Assembly: GCF_000744095.1 (NCBI RefSeq)
Contig: NZ_JQLI01000001.1
Coordinates: 1,426,001-1,490,000, forward strand
Direction: 5' to 3'
DNA: 64,000 nucleotides
Origin: Cupriavidus necator A5-1
Lineage (GTDB): Bacteria; Pseudomonadota; Gammaproteobacteria; Burkholderiales; Burkholderiaceae
The number at the start of each line of letters is the position of its first letter. Position 1 is the stretch's first letter. The notes beneath the pieces were generated by a model, which did not search any database, had not been told where the DNA came from, and saw nothing but the letters and a program-made list of their open reading frames with translations. Made by a program: the position numbers and the translations under genes. Below, one piece after another: positions 8,851-18,159 of the stretch.

Positions 8851-10044
8851 TTAACTATTGGGCCAGTCCACTGCATAAGGAAAACCAAGCCCCCCGGAAG
8901 TAAAGTCTGGCGGCGACACCACGATTTGCCTTGACCCATTCTGAAATTGGCCCACCTCGTGACCCGATATCCCCTGGAATTGGACCTGCAGGACCCGTGG
9001 CTCAGCCCATTCGCCGTTTACGCCAAACCTGATATCGCCCATGACGGTGTGAAAGGTCGTGCTTCGTGCGCACGCCGACAGGCTTGCGTCGTCAAAGCTA
9101 CCAGTAGCTTCGATAGCCTGAGCAACCACCTGCATCTGGGCATAGGCAAGCGGCGCCATGTAATGTCCGAGGAGGTCAACATCGGCATCGCTGGCTCGTT
9201 GCTGGTAGGTATTCAACAGTTGCTGAACCCCGGGGAACATCATCTTGGACACTGGCGCCCAATATTCGTAGTTTATGAAGCCATTGAGCAGCGGGCCTAG
9301 CGTGGCTTTGACCTCGGTGTTCTGAGGACCGATCATGGCGCCGCCAACCATCTTCGGGCGGAATCGATGCGTGCTGATGGTTCGCACAAGACCGATCGAA
9401 TCAGCGAGGTAAGAGCAAAGGAACAGCAGATCGCAACCGCTTTGGGCGACCGCGTCGATAACAGGCGCGAAATTCTCGGTCGTCAGCGGATAAGTCGCCT
9501 CGTGAACGATCTGGAAGCCGTACTTCTCGGCATTGGCCTTCGCGCCAAGAATGGGATTTCGCGAGAATTCGGCGTTCGCGGACACTAGTGCCACGGTTGC
9601 AGGCCGGGGCCGTTGCTTTGCGGCGAGAGCAAAGAATCCCTCGGTGAGCGCGGCATTCGGATCCGGTCCGGTTGGGATCATTGCGAAGTAGTTTGGGTAG
9701 GCGAGCGTGTTGTTGACGCCGAGACCCATTAGCCCGACGAAAAAACGCTGCCGCTCCATGATCAACGGCATCGCTGGTAACAGGCTATTGGTGCCGTAAC
9801 CGCCGATAACGAAATCGACCTTATCCTCGTCCATCGGCCGTTCATAGATGCCTGGAACGAGTGAAGCGTCTGCCTGATCGTCGTAGCAGACTAATTCGAC
9901 AGGACGGCCGAGCAGTCCACCCCGACGGTTGACGTCCTCCCGCCAGATGTCATGAGCGAGCCGAGCCGATCGGCTGCTGCCCGCAAGCGGACCGGTCAGC
10001 GACAGGCAGTAGCCGATACGGATCGTCCCTGGAACAGTGGACAT
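8851..10044 (-). CDS. Branched-chain-amino-acid/urea-type periplasmic-binding-fold protein without signal peptide
   Basis: The 397-residue protein belongs to the Peripla_BP_6 / AmiC-FmdD-UrtA-like group: IRIGYCLSLTGPLAGSS, WREDVNRRGGLLGRPVELV and VDFVIGGYGTNSLLPAMPL. It begins MSTVPGTIRIG with no hydrophobic export signal, and no permease or ATPase gene is near. It may therefore be a cytoplasmic ligand sensor, as AmiC is, or an orphan receptor that uses another signal. A GAGG ribosome-binding site precedes the ATG at 10044. It lies downstream of the isochorismatase-like and NTF2-like genes in the same direction. Confidence 0.8.
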   Translation of the reverse strand: MSTVPGTIRIGYCLSLTGPLAGSSRSARLAHDIWREDVNRRGGLLGRPVELVCYDDQADASLVPGIYERPMDEDKVDFVIGGYGTNSLLPAMPLIMERQRFFVGLMGLGVNNTLAYPNYFAMIPTGPDPNAALTEGFFALAAKQRPRPATVALVSANAEFSRNPILGAKANAEKYGFQIVHEATYPLTTENFAPVIDAVAQSGCDLLFLCSYLADSIGLVRTISTHRFRPKMVGGAMIGPQNTEVKATLGPLLNGFINYEYWAPVSKMMFPGVQQLLNTYQQRASDADVDLLGHYMAPLAYAQMQVVAQAIEATGSFDDASLSACARSTTFHTVMGDIRFGVNGEWAEPRVLQVQFQGISGHEVGQFQNGSRQIVVSPPDFTSGGLGFPYAVDWPNS

Positions 10045-10173
10045 GTCGCGCCTCTTGAAAGATAGTGGCCGCTTCGGCGTTACCGCCGAAGCGGCCTTGG
10101 GTTATGTGGCTTGCGGCGTGTGGCTGGCGGCAAGCTCTGGCAGCTTCACCTTGATGCGTTTGTCCGCTGCTGC

Positions 10174-10821
10174 TCAAACGCCCGTTCCAGTGCGTCCAGC
10201 GAGAAGCTGCAGTTCCCAGGCCAAGGCGACACCGCTGGCACCGCCATGTTCGAGCACGACGTCCGCGACGCCGGCCGCAGTCTCCTCGCGCGCCCAATCA
10301 CGCTGCCATTCGCCCAGCACGGCAAGCCAGGTGATCGGCACCGCGCCGGCGGCGACCATGCGGCGCACGGCCATGTCGCGGGCTTCCGCCGTGACGCCAC
10401 CGGAAGCGTCGGTGACGATGAAGACGTCATACCCCTCTGCGAGCGCCTGGAGCGCCGGCATGGCGAGGCAGATCTCGGTGTAGAGCGCAGCCAGCACAAG
10501 CTGCTTGCGCCCGCTCTTCCTCACGATGTCGACAACGTTCGGGTCCTCCCAGGTGTTGATGAACGTGCGGTCGATTGGCTTCTGGTCCGGAAAGACGTCC
10601 TGAAGGGCCTTGATCAGATAACCGCCGCGTTCCTCGAGCACCGTGGTCAGGATCGTCGGTACGTTGAAGACTTTCGCCGTCTTGGCGAGGCCGACGACGT
10701 TGTTAACGATCATCGACGGTTCGTGGCTGTGCAGGTTGGCGAACTGGTAGGGCTGATGGTCGATCAGCACCAGAATGCTGTCTTCCGGGCGAAGCAGGGC
10801 ATCGAGGCCGGTCTTGGGCAT
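10174..10821 (-). CDS. Isochorismatase-family cysteine hydrolase (YcaC-like)
   Basis: The 215-residue protein starts at 10821 (AAGGAA upstream). The nucleophile-site Asp is in SILVLIDHQPYQF, and the catalytic Cys is in AALYTEICLAMPALQAL, close to the TE(V/I)C motif of YcaC. YcaC-like enzymes are amide or isochorismate-type hydrolases of uncertain substrate. The neighbours, an NTF2-like protein and a binding protein, suggest a small uptake/hydrolysis module, but no substrate can be named. Confidence 0.85.
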   Translation of the reverse strand: MPKTGLDALLRPEDSILVLIDHQPYQFANLHSHEPSMIVNNVVGLAKTAKVFNVPTILTTVLEERGGYLIKALQDVFPDQKPIDRTFINTWEDPNVVDIVRKSGRKQLVLAALYTEICLAMPALQALAEGYDVFIVTDASGGVTAEARDMAVRRMVAAGAVPITWLAVLGEWQRDWAREETAAGVADVVLEHGGASGVALAWELQLLAGRTGTGV

Positions 10822-10855
10822 GGAAAGTTCCTTTAGTGAAATAGCATCTCCGGCG

Positions 10856-11227
10856 CTAATGGGAGCCAGCGGGATCGAGAAAAACATAGAGGGAGCGGAT
10901 GAGGCCGGCCTCAAAAAGGGCGACATCCGTGCCAGTAACGGCAACAGGGCCATTGGGCGGGCCGGAGCGCCATTGCAGGCGCCCGGCACCGTTGTGGCCG
11001 ACAGCCGGACCCACCGCGCGGAAGACGAAGTCCGGTGGCAGGCTGGCGAGCAGCGCGGTCACGGCTTCGCAGATAGCGGAATGGCCTTTGGCAGCGGCAT
11101 GCGGCTCATACAGGACGGCGTCCTCGGCATAGAGCGCGCGGATCGCTTCGATGCGCCGCCCGGCGTTGCGCTCACCGAACACCTGCGCGAGGTTCGCGTG
11201 CATCAAGCCGTCATAGTCGATCATCAT
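10856..11227 (-). CDS. NTF2-like/SnoaL-fold protein
   Basis: The 123-residue protein has a cone-shaped NTF2-like pattern: AIRALYAEDAVLYEPHAAAKG near residues 27-47, then HNGAGRLQW and VTGTDVALFEAGLIRSLYVFLDP. Such proteins act as small hydrolases, isomerases or ligand-binding proteins, and the family gives no specific function. The ATG at 11227 follows a strong GGGAGGTGA site that is buried in a perfect 12-bp inverted repeat (11227-11259). The isochorismatase-like gene starts 34 bp downstream of the stop, so the two are probably co-transcribed. Confidence 0.8.
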   Translation of the reverse strand: MMIDYDGLMHANLAQVFGERNAGRRIEAIRALYAEDAVLYEPHAAAKGHSAICEAVTALLASLPPDFVFRAVGPAVGHNGAGRLQWRSGPPNGPVAVTGTDVALFEAGLIRSLYVFLDPAGSH

Positions 11228-11259
11228 TCACCTCCCGGATCAGAGTTCCGGGAGGTGAA
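11227..11259 (-). promoter_or_regulatory. Hairpin sequestering the ribosome-binding site of the NTF2-like gene
   Basis: A perfect 12-bp inverted repeat, TTCACCTCCCGG (11227-11238) and CCGGGAGGTGAA (11248-11259), has a 9-nt loop. In the minus-strand transcript the 3' arm holds the whole Shine-Dalgarno GGGAGGTGA and the first A of the ATG. Folding would block translation initiation. It could be a riboregulator or thermometer, or alternatively a DNA operator. Confidence 0.6.
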
Positions 11260-11392
11260 CGTCACCAAACGCTCAATGAGTCTCGCTCAGTCTCGCTCGC
11301 CTAGCCCGGTTGGGGGGATGATGTCATGTCGTTTTGAGGAAAACACTGTTCGATTCTGCGATTTCCAGTCCGAAACCGCTACGGAATCGTAG

Positions 11393-12328
11393 TCAGCTTT
11401 TCCGGTCGCGTCGCCATGCCGCCGGCGTCGCTCCGATGACTTTCCGGAACGTTCGCCCGAAATGCACGACATCTGCAAAACCGGTAGCCTCGGCCACCTG
11501 CTCGAGCGAGGCGGGGGTGTCGAGCAGCAGGGCCTGTGCGCGCCGGATGCGCGCGTCGAGCTGCCAACGATAGGGGGCCATCCCTGTCGAGGCCTTGAAC
11601 GCTCGGCTGAAATGCGACGGCGACAGGCCTGAGAGCTCCGCCAGATGCGCGAGGTCGACGCGCTTAGGCAGGTGCGCATCCAGATACTCGACGACACGCC
11701 GAAGCTGCCAGGGAGCCAGGCCCTTGCCGTCCGCGCCGGCCTCCGGTGGATGGGCGAACAGCCGCGCCACGATCGCGGCGGTCAGCCCATCACCATAAAG
11801 CTGCGTCGACGGATCGGAGTCATCCACCGCGTTGGAAAGCAGCCTGACCAGGGTCCAGATACGATCGTCGGAAAAGCGCAGCCGCGGTGTGGCTATCGCA
11901 TCGGCACTGAATCCGATGGCCAGCCGCTCGCCCAGCACCGCGAGATCGAAGGTCAGCGTGGCGTCCTTTACGAAGCGCGCGTCGGCACTGTAGCCCCATA
12001 TCTCCATGCCCGCCGGTGCGAAGTGCATGTGTCTGGGCATATAGCCGATTGGGCAGGGCTGGTTCTCGCGCAGACGTGGCTCGCAGTGGCTTCCGACCTC
12101 TTCCAGCAGCACGCTGAGGCGGGTTTCTGTCTCGTAGCACAAATGATGAGCCACCCGGCCCGCGCAATGGAACTCGGTGATGTCCACGCTCACACCGCTC
12201 CATCCGCGTCGCGACACCGACAGGCTCTGCACGTTCTCGGGCAAGGGCATCAATCGGTCGATGCGGGTGGACAGAGGTGCTTTCTCCGGATGTTGAGGAG
12301 AGGTCACGTATTGCAGTTTGTAGCCCAA
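11393..12328 (-). CDS. AraC-family transcriptional regulator
   Basis: About 311 residues from a TTG at 12328. No good ribosome-binding site is visible there, and a start at Met 27 (12250) is also possible. The C-terminal ~100 residues hold the two AraC helix-turn-helix motifs: VDLAHLAELSGLSPSHFSRAF and LEQVAEATGFADVVHFGRTF. The N-terminal part is a divergent ligand domain. It lies upstream of, and in line with, the NTF2-like/isochorismatase/binding-protein genes, which it may control. Confidence 0.87.
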   Translation of the reverse strand: MGYKLQYVTSPQHPEKAPLSTRIDRLMPLPENVQSLSVSRRGWSGVSVDITEFHCAGRVAHHLCYETETRLSVLLEEVGSHCEPRLRENQPCPIGYMPRHMHFAPAGMEIWGYSADARFVKDATLTFDLAVLGERLAIGFSADAIATPRLRFSDDRIWTLVRLLSNAVDDSDPSTQLYGDGLTAAIVARLFAHPPEAGADGKGLAPWQLRRVVEYLDAHLPKRVDLAHLAELSGLSPSHFSRAFKASTGMAPYRWQLDARIRRAQALLLDTPASLEQVAEATGFADVVHFGRTFRKVIGATPAAWRRDRKS

Positions 12329-12530
12329 TGAACAAAAAGATTAGACCAGGAGCCCCGCCGGATGCAACTCGAAAGCGCGCGTAACGTACCGCGATTCGAA
12401 CGGTTGGCCTTCGTCGGTTCGCGGGGGCGGGATAACGAACCGTTATCCCGCCTTGCAGGAGAGCGTTCGACCGGACCGTCAAGTCGCCTCTACGCAGATC
12501 AACGCCTGGCACGAATGGCCTGGCGCGACC

Positions 12531-13577
12531 TCAGGCTACCGCCTTTTGTTCGGCAGTCTCCGCGCGGCGCGCGAGCAGGTCCAGCGCCACGTCGACGATC
12601 ATGTCCTCCTGACCGCCGACCATGCGCCGCCGACCGAGTTCGACGAGGATGTCGACCGTGCCCAGCCCATAGCGCGCGGCCGCTGCCTCGGCATGGCGCA
12701 GGAAGCTGGAATAGACACCGGCGTAGCCTAGCGCCAACGTCTCGCGGTCGACGCGAACGGGCCGGTCCTGCAGCGGCCGCACCAGTTCATCGGCCGCATC
12801 CATCAGCTTGTACAGGTCGCAGCCATGCTGCCAGCCCATCCGGCTCGCAGCCGCGATAAAGACCTCCAGCGGCGCATTGCCGGCGCCAGCACCCATGCCG
12901 GCCAGGCTCGCATCAATGCGGTCGCAGCCCTCCTCTATCGCCACGATGGAGTTCGCCACGCCCAGGCTCAGGTTGTTGTGCGCGTGCATGCCGGTCAGCG
13001 TGGCGGGATCGAGCACGTCCTTGAAGGCACGGAAGCGGTCGCGCACGTCGTTCATGTTGAGCGCGCCGCCAGAATCGACCACGTAGACACACTGCGCGCC
13101 ATAGCCCTCCATCAGCTTCGCTTGCTGTGCGAGCGCGGCCGGCGTGGTCATGTGGCTCATCATCAGGAAGCCCACGGTGTCCATGCCGAGTTCGCGCGCA
13201 TAGGCGATGTGCTGGCGCGCGACATCGGCCTCGGTGCAATGCGTGGCGATCCGCACCACGCGCGCCCCGGCGTCGTAGGCGGCGCGCAGGTTGTGCACCG
13301 TGCCCACGCCGGGCAGCAGCAGCGTGGCCACCCGCGCGTGCGTGACCGTTTCGGCAACGGCCGCAATCCACTCTAGGTCGGTGTGCGCGCCGAAGCCGTA
13401 GTTGAAGCTCGATCCCGCCAGGCCATCGCCATGCGCGACTTCGATCGAATCCACTTTGGCCGCGTCGAGCGCGGCCGCAATGCGCCGCACGTCGGCCACG
13501 CTGTATTGATGCCGAATGGCGTGGCTGCCATCGCGCAGCGTCACGTCGGAGATATAGAGCGTCTTCTGTAGTTCCAT
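12531..13577 (-). CDS. 4-hydroxy-2-oxovalerate aldolase (DmpG/MhpE/BphI type)
   Basis: The 348-residue HMGL-like TIM-barrel aldolase has [16 protein letters not shown] (catalytic Arg and metal Asp near residues 11-14) and the metal-binding [15 protein letters not shown] with His-x-His. The C-terminal communication domain ends in a DmpG_comm-like segment. It cleaves 4-hydroxy-2-oxovalerate to pyruvate and acetaldehyde and normally forms a channelling complex with the acylating acetaldehyde dehydrogenase. That enzyme is encoded just upstream at 13595-14545, 17 bp away. It is the last gene of the leftward meta-pathway operon. Confidence 0.95.
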   Translation of the reverse strand: MELQKTLYISDVTLRDGSHAIRHQYSVADVRRIAAALDAAKVDSIEVAHGDGLAGSSFNYGFGAHTDLEWIAAVAETVTHARVATLLLPGVGTVHNLRAAYDAGARVVRIATHCTEADVARQHIAYARELGMDTVGFLMMSHMTTPAALAQQAKLMEGYGAQCVYVVDSGGALNMNDVRDRFRAFKDVLDPATLTGMHAHNNLSLGVANSIVAIEEGCDRIDASLAGMGAGAGNAPLEVFIAAASRMGWQHGCDLYKLMDAADELVRPLQDRPVRVDRETLALGYAGVYSSFLRHAEAAAARYGLGTVDILVELGRRRMVGGQEDMIVDVALDLLARRAETAEQKAVA

Positions 13578-13594
13578 GTCGGTCTCCCTGGCGC

Positions 13595-14545
13595 TCAGGC
13601 GGCCAGTCGGCTTTCAGCCAGGTGTTGGGCAAGGCGCTCGGCGCAGGCCATCGCGGCACTGGTCATGATGTCGAGATTGCCGGCATAGGCGGGCAGGTAG
13701 TGAGCGGCGCCCTCAACTTCGAGGAAGACAGAGGTCTTCAATCCGCTCATGCTTCCAAGTCCCGGCACGTTAAGTGGCGCAGCGGGATCAATGCGCTCGA
13801 ACTGCACCCGCTGCTTGAGCCGGTAGCCCGGGACGTAGCCCTGCACGGCCCGCGTCATGATGCCGATGCTCGCTTCAATGGCGGCCTCATCGGCGCCCTG
13901 GGACAACACAAACACCGTATCGCGCATGATCAGCGGCGGTTCGGCCGGATTGAGCACGATGATCGCCTTGCCGCGCGCCGCCCCGCCGACCGAGCAGATC
14001 GCTTGGCTGGTGGTCTCGGTGAACTCGTCGATATTGGCCCGTGTGCCGGGCCCCGCGGATCTGCTGGCAATGGAAGCGACAATCTCGGCGTAGTGGACCT
14101 TCGCCACGCGCGACACGGCCGCCACGATGGGGATCGTCGCCTGCCCGCCGCAGGTCACCATATTGATGTTCGGCGCGTCGAGATGGTCTTCGAGATTGAC
14201 GACAGGCACGCAGTACGGGCCGACCGCCGCGGGCGTGAGATCGATCATCCGGATGTCCGGACGGTGGCTACGCAGCAAGGCCTCGTTGGCCAGGTGCGCG
14301 GCGGCGCTGGTGGCATCGAACACCACGTCGATGTCGTGGAACTGTGCAAGGCGTGTCAGCCCTTGCGCGCCGTCCGCGCTGGTCGCGATGCCCAGCCCGC
14401 GTGCGCGCGCCAGTCCAGCGGATTGCGAATCGATACCGATCATCGCGGCCAGATCGATATTGCGGCCGTGACGCAGGATCTTGATCATCAGGTCCGTGCC
14501 GATATTGCCGGACCCGATGATCGCGGCCTTGAGCTTGTTGGTCAT
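13595..14545 (-). CDS. Acetaldehyde dehydrogenase, acylating (DmpF/MhpF/BphJ type)
   Basis: The 316-residue protein starts at 14545 with AGGAGA upstream; a longer frame upstream is not needed. The Rossmann motif is [17 protein letters not shown], and the catalytic Cys is in [17 protein letters not shown]. The C-terminal dimerisation domain is present. It converts acetaldehyde, NAD+ and CoA to acetyl-CoA. It should pair with the aldolase encoded directly downstream, which protects the cell from free acetaldehyde. Confidence 0.95.
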   Translation of the reverse strand: MTNKLKAAIIGSGNIGTDLMIKILRHGRNIDLAAMIGIDSQSAGLARARGLGIATSADGAQGLTRLAQFHDIDVVFDATSAAAHLANEALLRSHRPDIRMIDLTPAAVGPYCVPVVNLEDHLDAPNINMVTCGGQATIPIVAAVSRVAKVHYAEIVASIASRSAGPGTRANIDEFTETTSQAICSVGGAARGKAIIVLNPAEPPLIMRDTVFVLSQGADEAAIEASIGIMTRAVQGYVPGYRLKQRVQFERIDPAAPLNVPGLGSMSGLKTSVFLEVEGAAHYLPAYAGNLDIMTSAAMACAERLAQHLAESRLAA

Positions 14546-14656
14546 TGTCTTATGTCTCCTTGGTTTTTGCCTGCCGGCGTTACGCGAAGATTTCACGGCG
14601 AGGGCGCGATGGCATCGGCAGTCCTGCTGGTTTTCCGCCCTCTTCCGCCGCAGCGA

Positions 14657-15439
14657 TCACTCGAACCGCACCGCGCACGACCCGATTCCGCCGATCGTCA
14701 CGCGCAAGTAATCACCCGCCTCCACCGGCACCATCGCGGCCAGCGATCCCGACAGCACCACGTCCCCCGCGCGCAGCCCTTCGCCATAGCGGCCCAGCGT
14801 ATTGGCCAGCCAGACGACAGCGTTCACCGGGGAGCCCAGCGCGGCGGCGCCGGCGCCCGTCAGCACGACTTCGCCGTTCTTCTCCAGCACCATGCCCGCG
14901 AGCGCGAGGTCAAGGCTGCGTGGGTCGACCAGCCTGTCGCCGAGCACGAACAGCGCCGACGAGGCGTTGTCGGCAACGGTGTCCTGCAACCGGATGTCCC
15001 AGTTCTCGATGCGTGAATCCACGATCTCGAAGCAGGCCATCACGCCTTCTGTCGCGCTCAGCACATCGGCCGCCGTGACGCCGGGCCCGCGCAGATCGCG
15101 GCGCATGACGAAGGCGATCTCGCCCTCCGCCTTCGGCGCGATGAGGCTTGCACGGCGAATCGATGCCCCGGATGGCAAGGCCATGTCTGAGAGCAGGACG
15201 CCGAAATCGGGCTCGCCGACCTTCAGCATCTGCTGCGCCGCCCGCGACGTCAGCCCGATCTTGCGGCCCACCACGCGCACGCCGTCCCGCAGCCGTCCCT
15301 CGATCAGGCCGCGCTGGATCGCGTAGGCGTCGTCGACGGTCATGTCTTCGTGCCGAGCTGTCAGCCGCCCGATCGGGCGCGCCGACTGCAGCGCCTGCTC
15401 AAGGGCCTGGACCGTGTGGTGTATGGCTTCACTTTGCAT
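14657..15439 (-). CDS. 2-keto-4-pentenoate hydratase
   Basis: The 260-residue FAH-fold enzyme is preceded by AGGAGGAGAAAC. Characteristic segments are VGRKIGLTSRAAQQ, PDFGVLLSDM, the metal-binding acidic motif KAEGEIAFVMRRDL, and WDIRLQDTVADNASS. It hydrates 2-hydroxypenta-2,4-dienoate to 4-hydroxy-2-oxovalerate, the substrate of the aldolase at 12531. The length (~260) is normal for MhpD/DmpE/BphH proteins. Confidence 0.93.
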   Translation of the reverse strand: MQSEAIHHTVQALEQALQSARPIGRLTARHEDMTVDDAYAIQRGLIEGRLRDGVRVVGRKIGLTSRAAQQMLKVGEPDFGVLLSDMALPSGASIRRASLIAPKAEGEIAFVMRRDLRGPGVTAADVLSATEGVMACFEIVDSRIENWDIRLQDTVADNASSALFVLGDRLVDPRSLDLALAGMVLEKNGEVVLTGAGAAALGSPVNAVVWLANTLGRYGEGLRAGDVVLSGSLAAMVPVEAGDYLRVTIGGIGSCAVRFE

Positions 15440-15505
15440 GTTTCTCCTCCTGTTCCCGGGTCTGTCGCGTGTATCGCGTATATCGTTTGCCTGGTGCCCC
15501 GAGCG

Positions 15506-16540
15506 CTATGCGGCTGCCTGCCCGTGCTCCCCGAGCCACCGCAGCGCATTGCCGCGCGCCAGCATCCGGCGCGTTTCGGCAGGAATCGCCAGGCCGTTCA
15601 CACGTTCGCCGGGCACACGGTCCATGATCGCGAAGGGATAGTCCGTCCCGGCCATGACCTGCGTTTCGCCATAGCAATGCAGCAGGTTGGCGATCGCATG
15701 GCCGTCGTAGACGAGGTTATCGACGTAGAGCGCGCGCACCATCTCGCGCGGCGCCCGTGCCATCGCCTCGCGTATCGGCGGCATCGTGTCCCAGGCATGC
15801 TGCAGGCGCGGGAGCAGCGAAGGCAGCGAGCCGCCGCCGTGGCTGAAAGCGATGCGCAGGCGCGGATACCGCATGAGCGTCCCCGACGTCAGCAGCGATG
15901 CCGCGGCTAGGCCAACTTCGCCGGGAAACGCCAGTACCTGCTCCAGCAGGGGCGGGCCGACGAGGCGGTCCATGCCGCAGGGGCGCAGCGCGTGCACGAA
16001 GACGGCCGCGCCCAGTGTCTCGGCCGCCTCGAAGAACGGATCGAGCGTCGGATGGCCCAGCGGCAGGCCGTTGATGTTGCTGCCGATCTCCACACCGGGC
16101 AGCCCAAGCACTCGCACCACGCGTTCGAGTTCGCGCACCGCGGCATCGACGTCCTGCAGCGGCACCGCGCCCAGCGCAGTGAAGCGATCGTCGCGTCCCC
16201 GCACCAGCACCGCGAGTTCGTCGTTGAGAAAGCCAACCAGCGCCTGCGCGTCGTCCGGCGCGAGCCAGTAGGAGAGCAATTCCGGCATGGGCGACAACAC
16301 CTGCCGCACCACGCCGACCGCGGCCATGTCCTGCTCGCGCCGCGACAGGTCCCAGCATGCATCGGGAATCGTGCGATAAACCTTGCCCTCAATCATCACG
16401 TGGTACTGGCACGCCGACGCTGCCGGCGCGATCGACGGCCACGGCACGCCCTTGCGGTTGCCGAGGTAGGCGGGAAAGCGCTCCGGCACCCAGTGCGTAT
16501 GAACATCGACGAGCCCGCAGGCACACGCGGCGGCGCTCAT
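15506..16540 (-). CDS. Amidohydrolase-family protein (ACMSD/gamma-resorcylate decarboxylase-like)
   Basis: The 344-residue protein starts at 16540, overlapping the ferredoxin stop (ATGA). The metal site is DVHTHWVPERFPAYL (His-x-His near residue 13), followed by a central FVHALRPCGMDRL His and SHGGGSLPSLLPRL. The C-terminal Asp is in MAGTDYPFAIMD. This matches the amidohydrolase_2 group, which includes aminocarboxymuconate-semialdehyde decarboxylase and aryl decarboxylases. In this operon it may decarboxylate a ring-cleavage product or hydroxy acid. Confidence 0.88.
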   Translation of the reverse strand: MSAAACACGLVDVHTHWVPERFPAYLGNRKGVPWPSIAPAASACQYHVMIEGKVYRTIPDACWDLSRREQDMAAVGVVRQVLSPMPELLSYWLAPDDAQALVGFLNDELAVLVRGRDDRFTALGAVPLQDVDAAVRELERVVRVLGLPGVEIGSNINGLPLGHPTLDPFFEAAETLGAAVFVHALRPCGMDRLVGPPLLEQVLAFPGEVGLAAASLLTSGTLMRYPRLRIAFSHGGGSLPSLLPRLQHAWDTMPPIREAMARAPREMVRALYVDNLVYDGHAIANLLHCYGETQVMAGTDYPFAIMDRVPGERVNGLAIPAETRRMLARGNALRWLGEHGQAAA

Positions 16541-16890
16541 GGCGCTTCTCCAGCCAGCGCGTTCGCCGACAGCCATACGTTGCCGTCGCGGATCTCGACG
16601 GGGTAGGTCTGCAGCGGCTTGCTGCAGGGCGCGGATACGGCCTGGCCGGTGCGCACGTCGAAGGCGCCGAGATGCAGGCCGCATTCGACGATGCAGCCGT
16701 CGAGGCTGCCCTCGTCGGCCAACGAGGCGTTGCCGTGCGTGCAGCGGTCGTCAGTCGCGTACACGTCACCGTCGACGTGATAGATCGCGATGCGACGGCC
16801 GTCGTCGAGCTGCGCGCATCCGATGGTGCCGTCCGTGAGGTCGGTCAGGGCGCAGAGCGCCTTCGTGGAGTCGGTGGACAAGGTGGTCAT
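16537..16890 (-). CDS. Rieske-type ferredoxin of a ring-hydroxylating dioxygenase
   Basis: The 117-residue soluble Rieske protein has ligands Cys50-x-His52 and Cys70-x2-His73 (CTHG and CGLHLGAF), the standard spacing. Relatives such as BphF pass electrons from an NADH-dependent reductase to the terminal oxygenase. The reductase gene lies 12 bp upstream at 16903, and the oxygenase alpha/beta genes are on the opposite strand from 20156. Confidence 0.92.
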   Translation of the reverse strand: MTTLSTDSTKALCALTDLTDGTIGCAQLDDGRRIAIYHVDGDVYATDDRCTHGNASLADEGSLDGCIVECGLHLGAFDVRTGQAVSAPCSKPLQTYPVEIRDGNVWLSANALAGEAP

Positions 16891-16902
16891 GCCGGGATTC
16901 CT

Positions 16903-18150
16903 TCAGGCTGGCGTGGAGGGTGCCGCCGCGGCGGCGATCAACGATTTGAGATTTGCTTGCGGATCGGTGAGGACTTCCGGACGCAGGCGCGAGCCTGCGG
17001 CGACCAGGCGCCTGAGCATATGGAAATCGCGGGCCGCGTTCACGGCGGCGACGCCGACGATCCTTCCGTCGCGCCACTGGATCAGCGAGAAGCGGCCGCT
17101 TTGTGGGTCGCCCCTGATCGCCTGTTCGTCGCCCGTGATGGCGCCGGCCGCCTGCAGCCGCAGTTCGCCTTGGTCGGACCAGAACCACGGCGTCTCGGCA
17201 TAGGGCACCGCGTTGTCGGGATCGGTAAGATGCGCGGCCAGCGCCCTCGCCTGCCCCTGCGCGTTGGACCAGGTCTCGATGCGCTCGAAGCGACCGGTGG
17301 CCGGGTTGCGCTGGCGCGTAACATCGCCGATCGCAAAGACGCCCGGCGCCGTCGTGCGCCCAAATCCATCGACGAAAATGCCGTCGTCCGCCGCGAGGCC
17401 CGCTTGCACGGCGAGTTCATCGTTGGCGTGCACGCCGATGCCGACCACGATGAGATCGGCCGCGACGCGTGCGCCGTCGTCGAGCACGGCATGGCCGTCG
17501 TCCGGTGCGTCCGCCACCGAGCGTCCCAGCCTGATGTCGACACCACTGTCCACATGGTGGCGGCGCAGATGCTCGGCGATCAGCGCTGGCGCGCTGCGTG
17601 TCATTAGCCGGTCAGCCGCTTCGACCAACGTGACGCGCGCGTCGAGCCGCAGGCCCATGGCAGCCAGTTCCAGTCCGATCGGACCGCCACCCACGATGAG
17701 CAGGCGCGCGCCAAGCGTGAGCGTCTGGCGGATCGCGCGCGCATCTTCGAGCGTGCGCAGCGTCTGCACACGCGGCGAGCGCGCCAGCGCGGGCAAGACA
17801 CGGGGACGGGCCCCCGTTGCCAGCACGAGCCGGTCCCAGCGCAGCCCGCGCCCATCGCCCAACCGGACTTCCCGTGCGCGAACATCCAGCGCGACCGCCG
17901 GATTGCCGCGAATCAGCGCGATATCCGCGAGCGCCTGCGCGGCGAGCGCTTCGGGCTGCAGGCGGATCGCGTCGGCATCGCCGTCAAGCAGGAATTGCTT
18001 GGACAGTGGTGGACGGTCATACGGCGCCTCTTCCTCCTGCGACACCAACGTCACGGCGCCCGCAAAGCCCAGCTCGCGCAACCGCGTGGCCACGCTCACG
18101 CCCGCCATGCCCGCGCCCACGATCACCACATGGAACACCTTGGTCTGCAT
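16903..18150 (-). CDS. FAD-dependent ferredoxin reductase (BphG/BphA4-like)
   Basis: The 415-residue protein has the FAD motif VIVGAGMAGVSVATRL at the N-terminus, the NADH motif LLIVGGGPIGLELAAMGLRL near residue 150, and GVFAIGDVTRQRN for the FAD ribityl site. A reductase_C domain follows. It should oxidise NADH and reduce the adjacent Rieske ferredoxin. A GGGGG stretch precedes the ATG at 18150. Confidence 0.93.
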   Translation of the reverse strand: MQTKVFHVVIVGAGMAGVSVATRLRELGFAGAVTLVSQEEEAPYDRPPLSKQFLLDGDADAIRLQPEALAAQALADIALIRGNPAVALDVRAREVRLGDGRGLRWDRLVLATGARPRVLPALARSPRVQTLRTLEDARAIRQTLTLGARLLIVGGGPIGLELAAMGLRLDARVTLVEAADRLMTRSAPALIAEHLRRHHVDSGVDIRLGRSVADAPDDGHAVLDDGARVAADLIVVGIGVHANDELAVQAGLAADDGIFVDGFGRTTAPGVFAIGDVTRQRNPATGRFERIETWSNAQGQARALAAHLTDPDNAVPYAETPWFWSDQGELRLQAAGAITGDEQAIRGDPQSGRFSLIQWRDGRIVGVAAVNAARDFHMLRRLVAAGSRLRPEVLTDPQANLKSLIAAAAAPSTPA

Positions 18151-18159
18151 CTGGCCCCC

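Noticed and set aside
13622..15016. Plus-strand open frame of 464 codons across the acetaldehyde dehydrogenase and hydratase genes
   Set aside because: It crosses two well-supported minus-strand genes and their gap and has no domain.
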